Assembly: GCF_027595985.1 (NCBI RefSeq)
Contig: NC_073313.1
Span: forward strand, 86,100,899-86,164,898
Length of the DNA: 64,000 bases
From: Sorex araneus
Taxonomy: Eukaryota > Chordata > Mammalia > Eulipotyphla > Soricidae
Direction: 5' to 3'
Shown here: one piece after another, positions 10,702-23,353 of the stretch
How positions within the stretch are numbered: position 1 is the stretch's first letter
Layout: every line of letters starts with the position of its first letter
The notes under the pieces: model-generated
Told to the model about the DNA's origin: nothing
Databases searched by the model: none
The model's input: the letters and a program-made list of their open reading frames with translations, nothing else
Program-made: the position numbers and the translations under genes

Positions 10702-13546
10702 GTGGGCCAGCCAGGTCAGGAAAAGCCCAAAAAGAGCCTCAGAACATTCTCATTTCCAAATTGCTTCCGATCTTGGGGACGCCCTTGTTACAGGTCTGAG
10801 CCTTACTGAGAATTTCACCTGCAGAACACACAAGTTTGCAAGGTTTGTGACAGATACCTTGACCTGGGACAGGCTGCAATCCTTATCTCCCAGTAGTGTT
10901 GGAAGCATGGCTCCTTTCAGAATATGCTGTTCTCTGCATATAAGAACTAGAACCCAGCAACTTTATTCTCCGTGCCAGGATCCTCCTATGGAGTCAAACC
11001 TCAGTGAAGCTGAGCAGTGTCATAGAAGAGAAACCCTGGGAATGCAAGAAAACTATCTCCAAGCTGGGCAAGCCAGGTCAGGAAAGGCCCAAACAGAGCC
11101 CCAGAAGTTTCTCACTCCTTGCTGCCTTGTCTCTGGGAGGACAAAATTGTTTGAGGACTGAGACTGATTCAGAAATGATCTTGCTGAAAAATTCAACTTT
11201 GCAAGATTCTGTGACAGAAATCTTGACCTGGGATAGGCTTCCAGCCTTATCTCCCAAAACTGTCGGAAGCATGGCCTCTTTCAGAATTTGCACTTTTCAG
11301 CATAAATTCATATAAAACCTTGATTCCTGCAACTTTATGTTCTATTCCAGGATCCTCTTCTGCAGTCAAACCTCAGTGAAGCTGAGAAAACTCGCAAAGA
11401 AGATAAACCGGAGGAATGCAAGAAAACTATGTCCAACGTGGGCCAGCCAGCCCAGGAAATGCCCAAACAGAGCCCCAGAACCTTCTCACTCCCAAACTGC
11501 CCCCTATCTGCTGGACACCATTGTTTAAGGACTGAGCCTTACTCACAATTTAACTTGCAGAACACACAAGTTTGCAAGTTTTGTGACAGAAATCTTGACC
11601 TGGGACAGGCTGCAAGCCTTATCTCCCAGTAGTATTGGAAGCATGGCTCCTATCAGAATATGCTGTTCTCAGCATCAATATGTTCTCCGCATATAAGAAC
11701 TAGAACCCAGCAACTTTATTCTCCGTGCCAGGATCCTCCTATGAAGTCAGACCTCAGTGAATCTGAGAAGTGTCGTGAAGAAGAGAAACCCTGGGAATGC
11801 AAGAAAACTATCTCCAAGCTGGGCAAGCCAGGTCAGGAAAGGCCCAAACAGAGCCCCAGAAGTTTCTCACTCCTTGCTGCCTTGTCTCTGGGAGGACAAA
11901 ATTGTTTGAGGACTGAGACTGATTCAGAAATTATCTTGCTGAAAAATTCAACTTTGCAAGATTCTGTGACAGAAATCTTGACCTGGGATAGGCTTCCAGC
12001 CTTATTTCCCAAAACTGTCGGAAGCATGGCCTCTTTCAGAATTTGCACTTTTCAGCATAAATTCATATAAAACCTTGATTCCTGCAACTTTATGTTCTAT
12101 TCCAGGATCCTCTTCTGCAGTCAAACCTCAGTGAAGCTGAGAAAACTCGCAAAGAAGATAAACCGGAGGAATGCAAGAAAACTATGTCCAACGTGGGCCA
12201 GCCAGCCCAGGAAATGCCCAAACAGAGCCCCAGAAGCTTCTCACTCCCAAACTGCCCCCTATCTGCTGGACACCATTGTTTAAGGACTGAGCCTTACTCA
12301 CAATTTAACTTGCAGAACACACAAGTTTGCAAGTTTTGTGACAGAAATCTTGACCTGGGACAGGCTGCAAGCCTTATCTCCCAGTAGTGTTGGAAGCATG
12401 GTTTCTTTCAGAAATATGCTGCTCTCAGCATCAATATGTTCTCCTTATATAAGAACTAGAAACCAGCAACTTTATTCTCCGTGCCAGGAACCTTTTATGA
12501 AGTCAAACCTCAGTGAAGCTGAGAAGAGTCGTAAGGAAGAGAAACCCTAGGAATGCAAGAAAACTATCTCCAAGGAGGTCCATCTAGGTGAGTAAAGGCC
12601 CAAAGAGAGCCTCAGTACATTCTCACTTCCAAATTGCTTCCAATCTTGGGGAAGCCCGTGTTACAGGTCTGAGCCTTACTCAGAATTTCACCTGCACAAC
12701 AGACAAGTTTGCAAGTTGTGTGACAGAAGTCTTGACCTGGGACAGGCTGCAAGCCTTATCTCCCAGTAGTGTTGGAAGCATGGCTCCTTTCAGAATATGC
12801 TGTTCTCAGCATCAATATGTTCTCCGCATATAAGAACTAAAACCCAGCAACTTTATTCTCCGTGCCAGGATCCTCCTATGAAGTCAGACCTCAGTGAAGC
12901 TGAGAAGTGTCGTAAAGAAGAGAAACCCTGGGAATGCAAGAAAACTATCTCCAAGCTGGGCAAGCCAGGTCAGGTAAGGCCCAAACAGAGCCCCAGAAGT
13001 TTCTCACTCCTTGCTGCCTTGTCTCTGGGAGGACAAAATTGTTTGAGGACTGAGACTGATTCAGAAATTATCTTGCTGAAAAATTCAAGTTTGCAAGATT
13101 CTGTGACAGAAATCTTGACCTGGGATAGGCTTCCAGCCTTATCCCCGAAAACTGTCGGAAGCATGGCCACTTAAGAATTTGCACTTTTCAGCATAAATTC
13201 ATATAAAACCTTGATTCCTGCACCTTTATTTTCTATTCCAGGATCCTCTTCTGAAGTCAAACCTCAGTGAAGCTGAGAAAACTCGCAAAGAAGATGAACC
13301 CGAGGAATGCAAGAAAACTATCTCCAAGGTGGGCCAGCCATGTCAGGAAAACCCCAAAAAGAGCCTCAGAACATTCTCACTTCCAAATTGCTTCCGATCT
13401 TGGGGACGCCCTTGTTACAGCTGTGAGCCTTACTCAGAATTTCACCTGCAGAACACACAAGTTTGCAAGTTTTGTGACAGAAATCTTGACCTGGTAAAAA
13501 AATAATAATAAAAATAAATAAATAAAATTTTAAAAAAAGTAAAAAA

Positions 13547-13717
13547 GGGCTGGAGCAATAGCACAGCGGGTAGGGCGTTTGCCTTGCACTCGGCCGACCC
13601 GAGTTCGAATCCCAGCATGCCATATGGTCCCCTGAGCACTGCCAAGGGTGATTCCTGAGTGCAGAGCCAGGAGTACCACCTGTGCATTGCCAGGTGTGAC
13701 TCAAAAAAGAAAAAAAA
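13547..13717 (+). mobile_element. SOR-type SINE inside an array unit (copy 3)
   Basis: Same insertion as at 3.7 and 4.7 kb: flanking 'agaaatcttgacctgg' at 13,479-13,494 and 13,718-13,733, with the same A/T-rich leader. It lies about 9-10 kb away from the other two copies. Confidence 0.9.
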
Positions 13718-16700
13718 AGAAATCTTGACCTGGGACAGGCTGCAAGCCTTATCTCCCAGTAGTGTTGGAAGCATGGCTTCTTTCAGAATATGCTGTTCTC
13801 AGCATCAATATGTTCTCCGCATATAAGAACTAGAACCCTGCAACTTTATTCTCCGTGCCAGGATCCTCCTATGAAGTCAGACCTCAGTGAAGCTGAGAAG
13901 TGTCGTAAAGAAGAGAAACCCTGGGAATGCAAGAAAACTATCTCCAAGCTAGACATGCCAGGTCAGGAAAGGCCCAAACAGAGCCCCAGAAGTTTCTCAC
14001 TCCTTGCTGCCTTGTCCCGGGGTGGACAAAATTGTTTGAGGACTGAGACTGATTCAGAAATTATCTTGCTGAAAAATTCAAGTTTGCAAGATTCTGTGAC
14101 AGAAATCTTGACCTGGGATAGGCTTCCAGCCTTATCTCCCAAAACTGTCGGAAGCATGGCCTCTTTCAGAATTTGCACTTTTCAGCAAAAATTCATATAC
14201 AACCTTGATTCCTGCAACTTTGTGTTCTATTCCAGGATCCTCTTCTGCAGTCAAACCTCAGTGAAGCTGAGAAAACTCGCAAAGAAGATAAACCGGAGGA
14301 ATGCAAGAAAACTATCTCTAAGGTGGGCCAGCCAGGTCAGGAAAGGCCCAAAAAGAGCCTCACAACATTCTCACTTCCAAATTGCTTCCGATCCTGGGGA
14401 CGCCCTTATTACAGTTCTGAGCCTTACTCAGAATTTCACCTGCAGAACACACAAGTTTGCAAGTTTTGTGACAGAAATCTTGACCTGGGACAGGCTGCAA
14501 GCCTTATCTCCCAGAAGTGTTGGAAGCATAGCCTCTTTCAGAATATGATGTTCTCAGCATTAATTCATATAAGAACTAGAAACCAGCAACTTTACTGTCC
14601 GTGCCAGGATCCTCCTATGAAGTCACACCTCAGTGAAGCTGAGAAGTGTCGTAAGAAAGAGAAATCTGAGGAATGCAAGAAAACTATCTCCAAGGAGGGC
14701 AAGCCACGTCAGGAAAGGCCCAAACAGAGCCCCAGAAGTTTCTCACTCCTTGCTGCCTTGTCTCTGGGTGGACAAAATTGTTTGAGGACTGAGACTGATT
14801 CAGAAATTATCTTGCTGAAAAATTCAAGTTTGCAAGATTCTGTGACAGAAATCTTGACCTGGGATAGGCTTGCAGCCTTATCTCCCAAAACTGTCGGAAG
14901 CATGGCCTCTTTCAGAATTTGCACTTTTCAGCATAAATTCATATAAAACCTTGATTCCTGCAACTTTATGTTCTATTCCAGGATCCTCTTCTGAAGTCAA
15001 ACCTCAGTGAAGCTGAGAAAACTCGCAAAGAAGATGAACCTGAGCAATGCAAGAAAACTATCTCCAAGGTGGGCTAGCCAGCCTAGGAAGGTCCCAAACA
15101 GAGCCCCAGAAGGTTCTCACTCCTTTACTGCCTTGTCTCTGCGTGGACTCATTTGTTTGAGGACTGAGCCAGACTCAGAAATTAACTTGCTGAACATTCA
15201 ACTTTGCAACTTTCTGTGAAAGAAATCTTGACCTTGCATAGGCTACCTGCCTTACCTCCCAGTACTTACGGAAGCATGGCTCTTTCAGAATAGCCAATTT
15301 TCTCCTAAAATTCATTTAATACCTTGAACCCTCCTATTTTGTCTATGCCCGGATTCTCTTCTGAAATTAAATATCAGTGAAGCTGAGAAGAATCGCGAAG
15401 AAAAGTCAAACTAGAAACGGAAGTAAACTATCTCCATCGTGGTCCAGCCAGCCCAGGAAAGGCCCAAACAGAGCCCCAAAAGTTTCTCACTCCCAAACTG
15501 CCCCCTATCTGGTGGACATCATTGTTTAAGGACTGAGCCTTACTCAGAATTTAACTTGCAGAACACACAAGTTTGCAAGTTTTGTAACAGAAATCTTGAC
15601 CTGGGACAGGCTGCAAGCCTTATCTCCCAGTAGTGTTGGAAGCATGGCTCCTTTCAGAATATGCTGTTCTCAGCATCAATATGTTCTCCGCATATAAGAA
15701 CTAGAAACCAACAACTTTATTGTCGGTGCCAGGATCCTCCTATGAAGTCAAACCTCAGTGAAGCTGAGAAGTGTCGTAAAAAAGAGAAACCAAGGGAATG
15801 CAAGAAATCTATCTCCAACGTGGGCCAGCCATGTCAGGAAAGGCCCAAAAAGAGCCTCAGAACATTCTCACTTCCAAATTGCTTCCGATGTCTGTGACTC
15901 CCTTGTTACAGGTCTGAGCCTTACTCAGAATTTCACCTGCAGATCACACAAGTTTGCAAGTTTTGTGACAGAAATCTTGACCTGGGACAGGCTGCAAGCC
16001 TTATCTCTCAGTAGTGTTGGAAGCATGACTTCATTCAGAATATGCTGTTTTCAGCATCAATATGTTCTCCTCATATAAGAACTAGAAATCAGCAACTTTA
16101 TTGTCCGTGCCAGGATCCTCCTATGAAGTCAAACCTCAGTGAAGCTGAGAAGAGTCGTAAGGAAGAGAAACCCTAGGAATGCAAGAAAACTATCTCCAAG
16201 GAGGTCCAGCCAGGTCAGGAAAGGCCCAAAGAGAGCCTCAGAACATTCTCAATTCCAAATTGCTTCCGATCTTGGGGAAGCCCTTGTTACAGGTCTGAGC
16301 CTTACTCAGAATTTCACCTGCACAACAGACAAGTTTGCAAGTTGTGTGACAGAAATCTTGACCTGGGACAGGCTGCAAGCCTTTATCTCCCAGTAGTGTT
16401 GGAAGCAAGGCTTCTTTCAGAATGTACTGTTTTCAGCATCAATATGTTCTCCGCATATAAGAACTAGAACCCTGCAACTTTATTGTCCGTGCCAGGATCC
16501 TCCTATGAAGTCAGACCTCAGTGAAGCTGAGAAGTGTCGTAAAGAAGAGAAACCCTGGGAATGCAAGAAAACTATCTCCAAGCTGGGCAAGCCAGGTCAG
16601 GAAAGGCCCAAACAGAGCCCCAGAAGTTTCTCACTCCTTGCTGCCTTGTCCCGGGGTGGACAAAATTGTTTGAGGACTGAGACTGATTCAGAAATTATCT

Positions 16701-19092
16701 TGCTGAAAAATTCAAGTTTGCAAGATTCTGTGACAGAAATCTTGACCTGGGAAACGCTTCCAGCCTTATCTCCCAAAGCTGTCGGAAGCATGGCCTCTTT
16801 CAGAATTTGCACTTTTCAGCATAAATTCATATAAAACCTTGATTCCTGCAACTTTATGTTCTATTCCAGGATCCTCTTCTGCAGTCAAACCTCAGTGAAG
16901 CTGAGAAAACTCGCAAAGAAGATGTACCCGAGGAATGCAAGAAAACTATCTCCAAGGTGGGCTAGCCAGCCTAGGAAAGGCCGAAACAGAGCCCCAGAAG
17001 TTTCTCACTCCTTTACAGCCTTGTCTCTGCGTGGACTCATTTGTTTGAGGACTGAGCCAGACTCAGAAATTAACTTGCTGAACATTCAACTTTTGCAAGT
17101 TTCTGTGAAAGAAATCTTGACCTTGCATAGGCTACCTGCCTTTCCTCCCAGTACTGACGGAAGCATGGCTCTTTCAGAATAGCCAATTTTCTCCTAAAAT
17201 TCATTTAATACCTTGAACCCTCCTACTTTGTCTATGCCCGGATTCTCCTCTGAAATTAAATATCAGTGAAGCTGAGAAGAATCGCGAAGAAAAGTCAAAC
17301 TAGAAACGGAAGAAAACTATCTCCAACGTGGGCCAGCCAGCCCAGGAAAGACCCAAACAGAGCCCCAGAATTTTCTCACTCCGAAACTGCCCCCTATATG
17401 CTGGACACCATTGTTTAAGGACTGAGCCTTACTCAGAATTCAACTTGCAGAACACACAAGTTTGCAAGTTTTGTGACAGAAATCTTGACCTGGGACAGGC
17501 TGCAAGCCTTATCTCCCAGTAGTGTTGGAAGCATGGCTTCTTTCAGAATATGCTGTTCTCAGCATCAATATGTTCTCCGCATATAAGAACTAGAAACCAG
17601 CAACTTTATTGTCCGTGCCAGGATCCTCAAATGAAGTCAAACCTCAGTGAAGCTGAGAAGTGTCGTAAAAAAGAGAAACCAAGGGAATTCAAGAAAACTA
17701 TCTCGAAGGAGGTCCAGCCAGGTCAGGAAAGGCCCAAAAAGACCCTCAAACATTCTCACTTCCAAATTGCTTCCGACCTTGGGGACGTCCTTGTTACAGG
17801 TCTGAGCCTTACTCGGAATTTCACCTGCACAACAGAAAAGTTTACAAGTTTTGTGACAGAAAACTTGACCTGGGACAGGTTGCAAGCCTTATCTCCCAGT
17901 AGTGTTGGAAGCATGGCTTCTTTCAGAATATGCTGTTCTCAACATCAGTTCATATAAGAACTAGAAACCAGCAACTTTATTGTCCATGCCAGGATCCTCC
18001 TATGAATTCAGACCTTAGTGAAGCTGAGAAGTGTCATAAGGAAGAGAAACCCAGGGAATGCAAGAAAACTATCTCCAAGCTGGGCAAGGCAGGTCAGGAA
18101 AGGTCCAAAAAGAGCCTCAGAACATTCTCACTTCCAAATTGCTTACGATCTTCTGGAAGCCATTGTTTTAGGTCCGAGCCTTACTCAGAATTTAACTTGC
18201 AGAACAAACAAGTTTGCAAGTTTTGTGACAGAAATCTTGACCTTGGACAGGCTTCAAGCCTTATCTCCCAGTAGTGTTGGAAACGTGGCTTCTTTCAGAA
18301 TATGCAGTTCTCAGCATCAATTCATATACTACCTAAAAGCCTGCAACTTTCTTGTCCATGCCAAGATTCTCCTAAGAAGTCAAAACTCAGTGAAGCTAAG
18401 AAGACTCCCAAAGAAGTGAAACCCTAGGAAATCAAGAAAATTATCTCCAAGGTGGGTAACAAGGCCTGCAAAGGCCAAAAGAGAGCTCCAGAAGTTTCTC
18501 ATTCCTTTAATGCCTTGTGTCTCTGTGAGGACAGAGCCAGACTCAGAAATTAACTTGCTGAACATTCAACTTTGCAAGTTTCTGTGAAAGAAATCTTGAC
18601 CTTGCATAGGCTACCTGCCTTACCTCCCAGTACTGACGGAAGCATGGCTCTTTCAGAATAGCCAATTTTCTTCTAAAATTCATTTAATACCTTGAACCCT
18701 CCTACTTTGTCTATGCCAGCATTCTCCTCTGAAGTTAAATATTAGTGAAGCTTAGAAGAATCTCAAAGAAGAGAAAGCCTAGGAACGGAAGATAACTATC
18801 TCCAAAGTGGGTCAGCCAGCCAAGGAAAGGCCCACACAGAGCCCCAGAAGTTTCTTACACCCTCGCTCCCTTGTCTCTGGTTGGACCCCATTGCTTGAGG
18901 ACATCCTTATTCAGAAATTAACTTGCTGAACATTCAATTCTACAATTTTATGTGACAGGAGTCTTGATCTGGGATAGTCTACCTGTCCTTACCTCCCAGT
19001 ACTATGGGAAGCATGGCCTTTTTCAGAATATAGAGGTTTTAGCTTAAATTCATATAACACCTTGAATCCTGATGCATTGTTGTCTATGCCAG

Positions 19093-19179
19093 GATCCTCC
19101 TCTGAAATCATACCTCACTGAACCTGAGAAGATTCGCAAAGAAGAGAAACCTTATGAATGTAAGAAAACTATCTCCAAG
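19093..19179 (+). other. Exon-like module in a diverged edge unit
   Basis: This right-edge unit keeps the acceptor-like 'gtctatgccag' and an open 29-codon module ending EKPYECKKTISK. Its donor position reads 'aagttggg', so no GT is present. The EKPYEC text resembles a zinc-finger linker plus first cysteine. A link to the finger relic at the left is possible but unproven. Neighbouring edge modules near 18.37, 18.72 and 20.20 kb contain stops. Confidence 0.35.
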
Positions 19180-20465
19180 TTGGGCAAGCCCGCCCAGGAA
19201 AGGCCCAAACAGAGCCCCAGAAGTTTCTCATTCCCACAATGCCTTTCCTCTCGGTGGACCCCATTGTTTCCAGACTGAGTCTTACTCAGAATTTAACTTG
19301 CAGAACATACAAGTTTGCAAGTTTCTCTGAAAGAAATCTTGAACTTGTACAGGCTTATAGCCTTAACTCCCAGTAGTGTTTGAAGAACAGCCTCTTTCAG
19401 AATATGTATTTTCAGCATAAATTCATATAATACCTTGAACTTTGCTACTTTATTGTCTATGCCTGGATCCTTCTCTGAAGTCAAACATCAGTGAAGCTGA
19501 GAAGATGCGCAAGGAATCGAAACCTATGAATGCAAGAAAACTATCTCCAAGGTTTGCAAGCCAGCCCAGGAAAGGCCCAAACAGATCCCAGTAGTTCCTC
19601 ACTCCGACACTGCCTCGTCTCTCAGTGGACCCCACTGCTTGAGGATGGAGCTTTCTTCAGAAATTAACTTGCTGAACATTGAAGTTTGCAAGTTTCTGTG
19701 ACAGAAATCTTGACCTGGGATAAGCTACCTGCCTTAATTACCAGTATTTATGGAACCATAGCTTCTCTCAGAATAGCCAGTTTTCACCTATAATTCATGT
19801 AATACCTTGAACCCTGCTACTATTTCTATACCAGTATACTTCTCTGAAATCACACCTCAATGAACTTGAGAAGATTCGCAAGGAAGGGAAATCCTAGGAA
19901 TCAAAGAAAACTATCTCCAATGTGGGCAAGCCAGCCCAGGAAAGTCCCAGTCTCAGAAGTTTATCACTCCCACACTGCGTTATGTCCAGGTGGATTCCAT
20001 TATTTCTGGACTGAGCCTTCTATAGAATTTAACTTGCTTAGCATACAGGTTTGCAAGTTTCTATGACAGAAATCTTGACTTGGGATAGGTTACCTGCCGC
20101 ACCTCCCAGTTCTTATGGAAGCATGGCTTCTTTCAGAATAGTTTTCACCTAAAATTCAAGTAACACCTTGAACCCTGCAACTCTGTCTATGCCAGGATCC
20201 TCCTCTGATCTCACACCTCAATGAACCTGGTAACAATCGCAAAGAAGAGAAACCCTAGCAACGCAAGAAAACTTTCTCAAGGTAGGCAAGCCAGCCCAGG
20301 AAAGGCCCAAGCAGAGCCCCAGAAATTTCTAACTCCCTCAATGCCTTGTCTCTGGGTGGACCCCATTGTTTCAGGACTGTGTCTTACTCAAATATTAACT
20401 TGCTGACAATTCATGTTTGCAAGTTTTTGTGATAGAAATCTTGACCTGGGATAGGTTACCTGCCC

Positions 20466-20835
20466 TTATCTCCAGTCCTTTTGGATGTCTGGCTGTCACA
20501 CCCAGGATCCACCCCCTGTGCCATTTAAGCTCATCTATCACTCTTGCTCCAGAGACTCAAAATCATCAAAGAGATCAACCAGCTGCCCAAAATTCTTCTA
20601 TCACCCATGCATGGCTGGGACATCAAGGGCACCTGGAGTGGAGCATGCCAGCCCAGGGACCACCCAAACTGAGCCCTGGCAGCTGCTCTCTTCCCAACTG
20701 CAAAAATCGCAGTCATGCATCTGGTCAGACTCCACAGTCTCAGAACTGAGCCTCACCCAGAAATTAACCTGCTGGAAGTTCAGGTGTAAAGGTCTTTGTA
20801 ACTAAAATCTACAGACTTTCTCAGTATTGGGATGA
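20466..20835 (+). repeat. Terminal, strongly diverged array unit
   Basis: The right end keeps 'cccaggatcc' (about 20,510), 'ccagcccagggaccacccaaactgagccc' text parallel to the units, and 'aaattaacctgctggaagttcaggt', but the module between is different. Array homology ends near 20,830. Confidence 0.55.
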
Positions 20836-21090
20836 TCTACTTTGTAAATCACTGTCACTGTCACTGTCATCCCGTTACTCATCGATTTACTCGAGCGGGT
20901 ACTAGTAATGTCTCCATTTTGGGACTTGTTGTTACTGTTTTTGGCATATGGGATATACCAAGGGTAGCTTGTCAGGCTGCCATGTGAGCAAGACAATTTC
21001 GGTAGCTTGCCGGGTTCTCCAAGAAGGAATTGAACTTAGTTTGGCCGCATGCAACGCAAATGCCCTACCCGCTGTGCTAACATTCTAGCC
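20836..21090 (-). mobile_element. Long-form SINE, reverse orientation
   Basis: Begins with 'cactgtcactgtcactgtcat', the reverse of the '(gacagt)n' end of a longer SINE form, then 'gatatacca', 'agcttgccgggttc' and ends with 'ctaccegctgtgcta'-like head sequence (read as ctacccgctgtgcta). It has a SINE body plus a distinct 3' module, as at 40.1 kb. Confidence 0.7.
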
Positions 21091-23300
21091 CAGACAAATT
21101 CACAGAAATGGAAAATAGATTTGTGAATTTGGAAGAGCAATGAAGGCATGAGGAGCAATAGCTTAATCGGTATAGGTTTCATTAAGGGATAATTAAAATA
21201 TTTTGGAGCTAGATAGATGTGGTGCTTTCACAACAATGTGAATTTACCAAATGTTACTAGATTGTTCCCATCAAAATGGTTAATTCTCAGGGATTGGTAA
21301 GAGTAAACAAGTAAGGTGTGTGCCTTGCGTGCAGCCGACCTGAGTTTGGTTCCCAGCAAAGTGTATGTTCCCCCAAACCTGCCAGGAGTGATTCCTGAGT
21401 ACAAAACCAGAAGTACACCCTGAGCAGAGCCAGATATGGCTTAAAATACAAAACAAGAAAAGGAAATTCTGTGATGCAACAAAACCACTCCTGGGCATTT
21501 CTCTGACATAAAAAGCACTAGACAGATATTTAACCCCCTGTTATATCATAGCAGATTCATGAGAGTTAAAACATAAGAATTGACCTAAATCCACATATGA
21601 CTGGCTAAAGAAGCAAAGTATATTGGCTCTGGAATACTATTCTGCCATTTTAAAAGATGAAATGTCATTCTAGACAAACTGGAATAGACCATGAGCTAAG
21701 TATGGAAGTGACAGACAATCATCACTATTTAATCATTTGGAGTATGCATTACTAAAGAAAGTAAACCACAAAAAATAACAAAATTGGCATCCTCTTTAAA
21801 CCTGTGTATCCCTTAAACATGTATCTTGCTTGCTTCTTTGTATGTTCTTTACTTGTCTTTTTCTACTCTGGAGAAGACTGTGTTCTCTCTTGAACACACA
21901 TTTCTTCCTTTCTCTCCCCTCATATCTTTTCAAGTTTTAATTAAAACTAATTCGCTTCAGGGTCAGGACAATATAGTACAGTAAGTGGAGCATTTGCCTT
22001 GCACAGGGCCAACCCGCATGCTATCTCAGCTTCCCATATAGTCCCCCAAGCACACCGAGGAATAATTACTGAGTGCAGAGCTAGCAGCAACCTCTGAGCT
22101 TCACTGGGTCTGACAAAAAAACACATATTTTAAATTTGAAAAAATAACAAAACTTTCTTGCTTCACGAAAAAAAGGAAAAAGGAAAGAAAAATAACAAAC
22201 TTCCTAGACTCAAGGAAAACAATGGTGACTATCAGAGGGAAAGAGTAGGTAGTGGAAGGAACCAGCAGGGGTCTTTTTGGTGGTGGGATGGCAGTGGAAT
22301 TTTGGTGGTGGATGTTGTTACAATTATATACATATAATGGTATGAAGCTAACAGCAGAACCTTCACAATATTTCAAACCAATTTTAAGTCAGTTTTGAAA
22401 AACTAATTTTTTTTAACGAGGTGAATTTTGTTTTGTGAATTTCTCAATAAAAATAAACTGCAAGGGAAATATGTGGAAATGTATCGACCAACAAAATGGT
22501 TCAGAAAAAAAAAACATCTCAGTATAAACAGAACAGACTAACAGATTCATTACTATATCTATACCATGCTACTTAAGTCACACTTCAGTCACCCTTTTCT
22601 ATGGTTTTGTCTGCCAACTGGAAAGGTCATCCAACACAGATTAAAATACTAGAACTGTCTAATATTTTCCCATTTCTTAAACATTTCTCATCCAACTTGG
22701 AGGGGGTTATAGGTTCATGGATCTGTATATATGAACCCAATTAGCACATATGATCTGATTAGTACCAAATATAATCCCAAGGCAACAAACTGTGCTTAAA
22801 AATTAAGGACATCAGGAGATAAGAGATAGCAAAGCAGGTCAGGCATGTGAATTGCACATAGCCAACCCGGGTTCAATACCCGTGGCAACAAATATGGTCC
22901 CTCAAGCACTGCCAAGAGTAATTCTTGAGTGCAGATTTAAGAGTAACCCCTGAGCATCTCCAGTTATTACCTGACCCCCACACCCACCAAAAAAAGAGTA
23001 AGAACATCAGACTTATAAAGTATATCTCTCTCAAGGATTGATACACAAAGGACTAAAATAATTTAACTTCAAAAGATTTTGCATATCAAAATAGAAAAAT
23101 AATTGGTTTTGCTTTTGAAAAACTGCTTTTTATAACAGTTCAAATCTGGGGCCAAAGAGACAGTTCGGTGGACAAGGTGTTTGTCCTACAGGCAACGAAG
23201 TTAGGTCCCCTGAACCCCAGGTCCTGAGCCCTGCCAGGACTGACCCATGAGCTGAGCTAGAAGTCATGAGTACCTCCTGGTGTGACCCAAGACACACACA
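21091..23300. mobile_element. SINE-rich spacer between array and RBMX2
   Basis: Four plus-strand SINE copies of different ages lie at about 21,290-21,460, 21,960-22,125, 22,812-22,998 and 23,145-23,300. They are recognised from the tRNA-like head and 'gagtgcagagc' middle. The remaining sequence is AT-rich (for example 22,390-22,800) with nothing recognisable. The RBMX2 3' UTR should lie just left of 23,354, but I could not fix a polyadenylation signal. Confidence 0.6.
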
Positions 23301-23353
23301 CAAGAACAAACCCCATGTCCAATTCTACCAAGAAACAACTGTCAGCTGCAGTC

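Larger units (their letters stand above)
3485..20465 (+). repeat. Tandem array, about 43 units of ~375 bp
   Basis: The same unit recurs head to tail. Its landmarks are 'ccaggatcctcc', 'agtgaagctgagaag', 'gaatgcaagaaaactatctcc', 'gacagaaatcttgacctgg', 'tggaagcatggc' and 'ttcatata'. I counted about 43 recognisable 'ccag|gatc' sites or degenerate equivalents between 4.0 and 20.2 kb, usually 365-385 bases apart. At least three subtypes alternate: A ('aagctgggcaagcc', 'ggtggacaaaattgt'), B ('aaggtgggccagcc', 'cttccaaattgcttccgatc') and C ('ctcctttactgccttgtctctgcg', 'aacattcaactttgc'). Core units are very alike; units right of about 18.3 kb are more diverged, as expected for an array homogenised by unequal exchange. 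The unit may derive from an internal exon of an unrecognised gene. I recognise no known satellite or protein family. Confidence 0.9.

Noticed and set aside
13790..14548. 252-codon frame spanning two array units as a single protein
   Set aside because: It crosses the presumed intron-like part and unit boundary, and is open in only one place. Other units have stops or indels there, so it is probably chance.
3591..14924. Repeated ~70-codon minus-strand frames across the array
   Set aside because: They are the reverse shadow of the same unit, have no splice or start logic, and their openness follows from the plus-strand composition.
3485..20465. CRISPR-like or bacterial repeat array
   Set aside because: Units are ~375 bp with no short repeat/spacer structure, and the context is mammalian.
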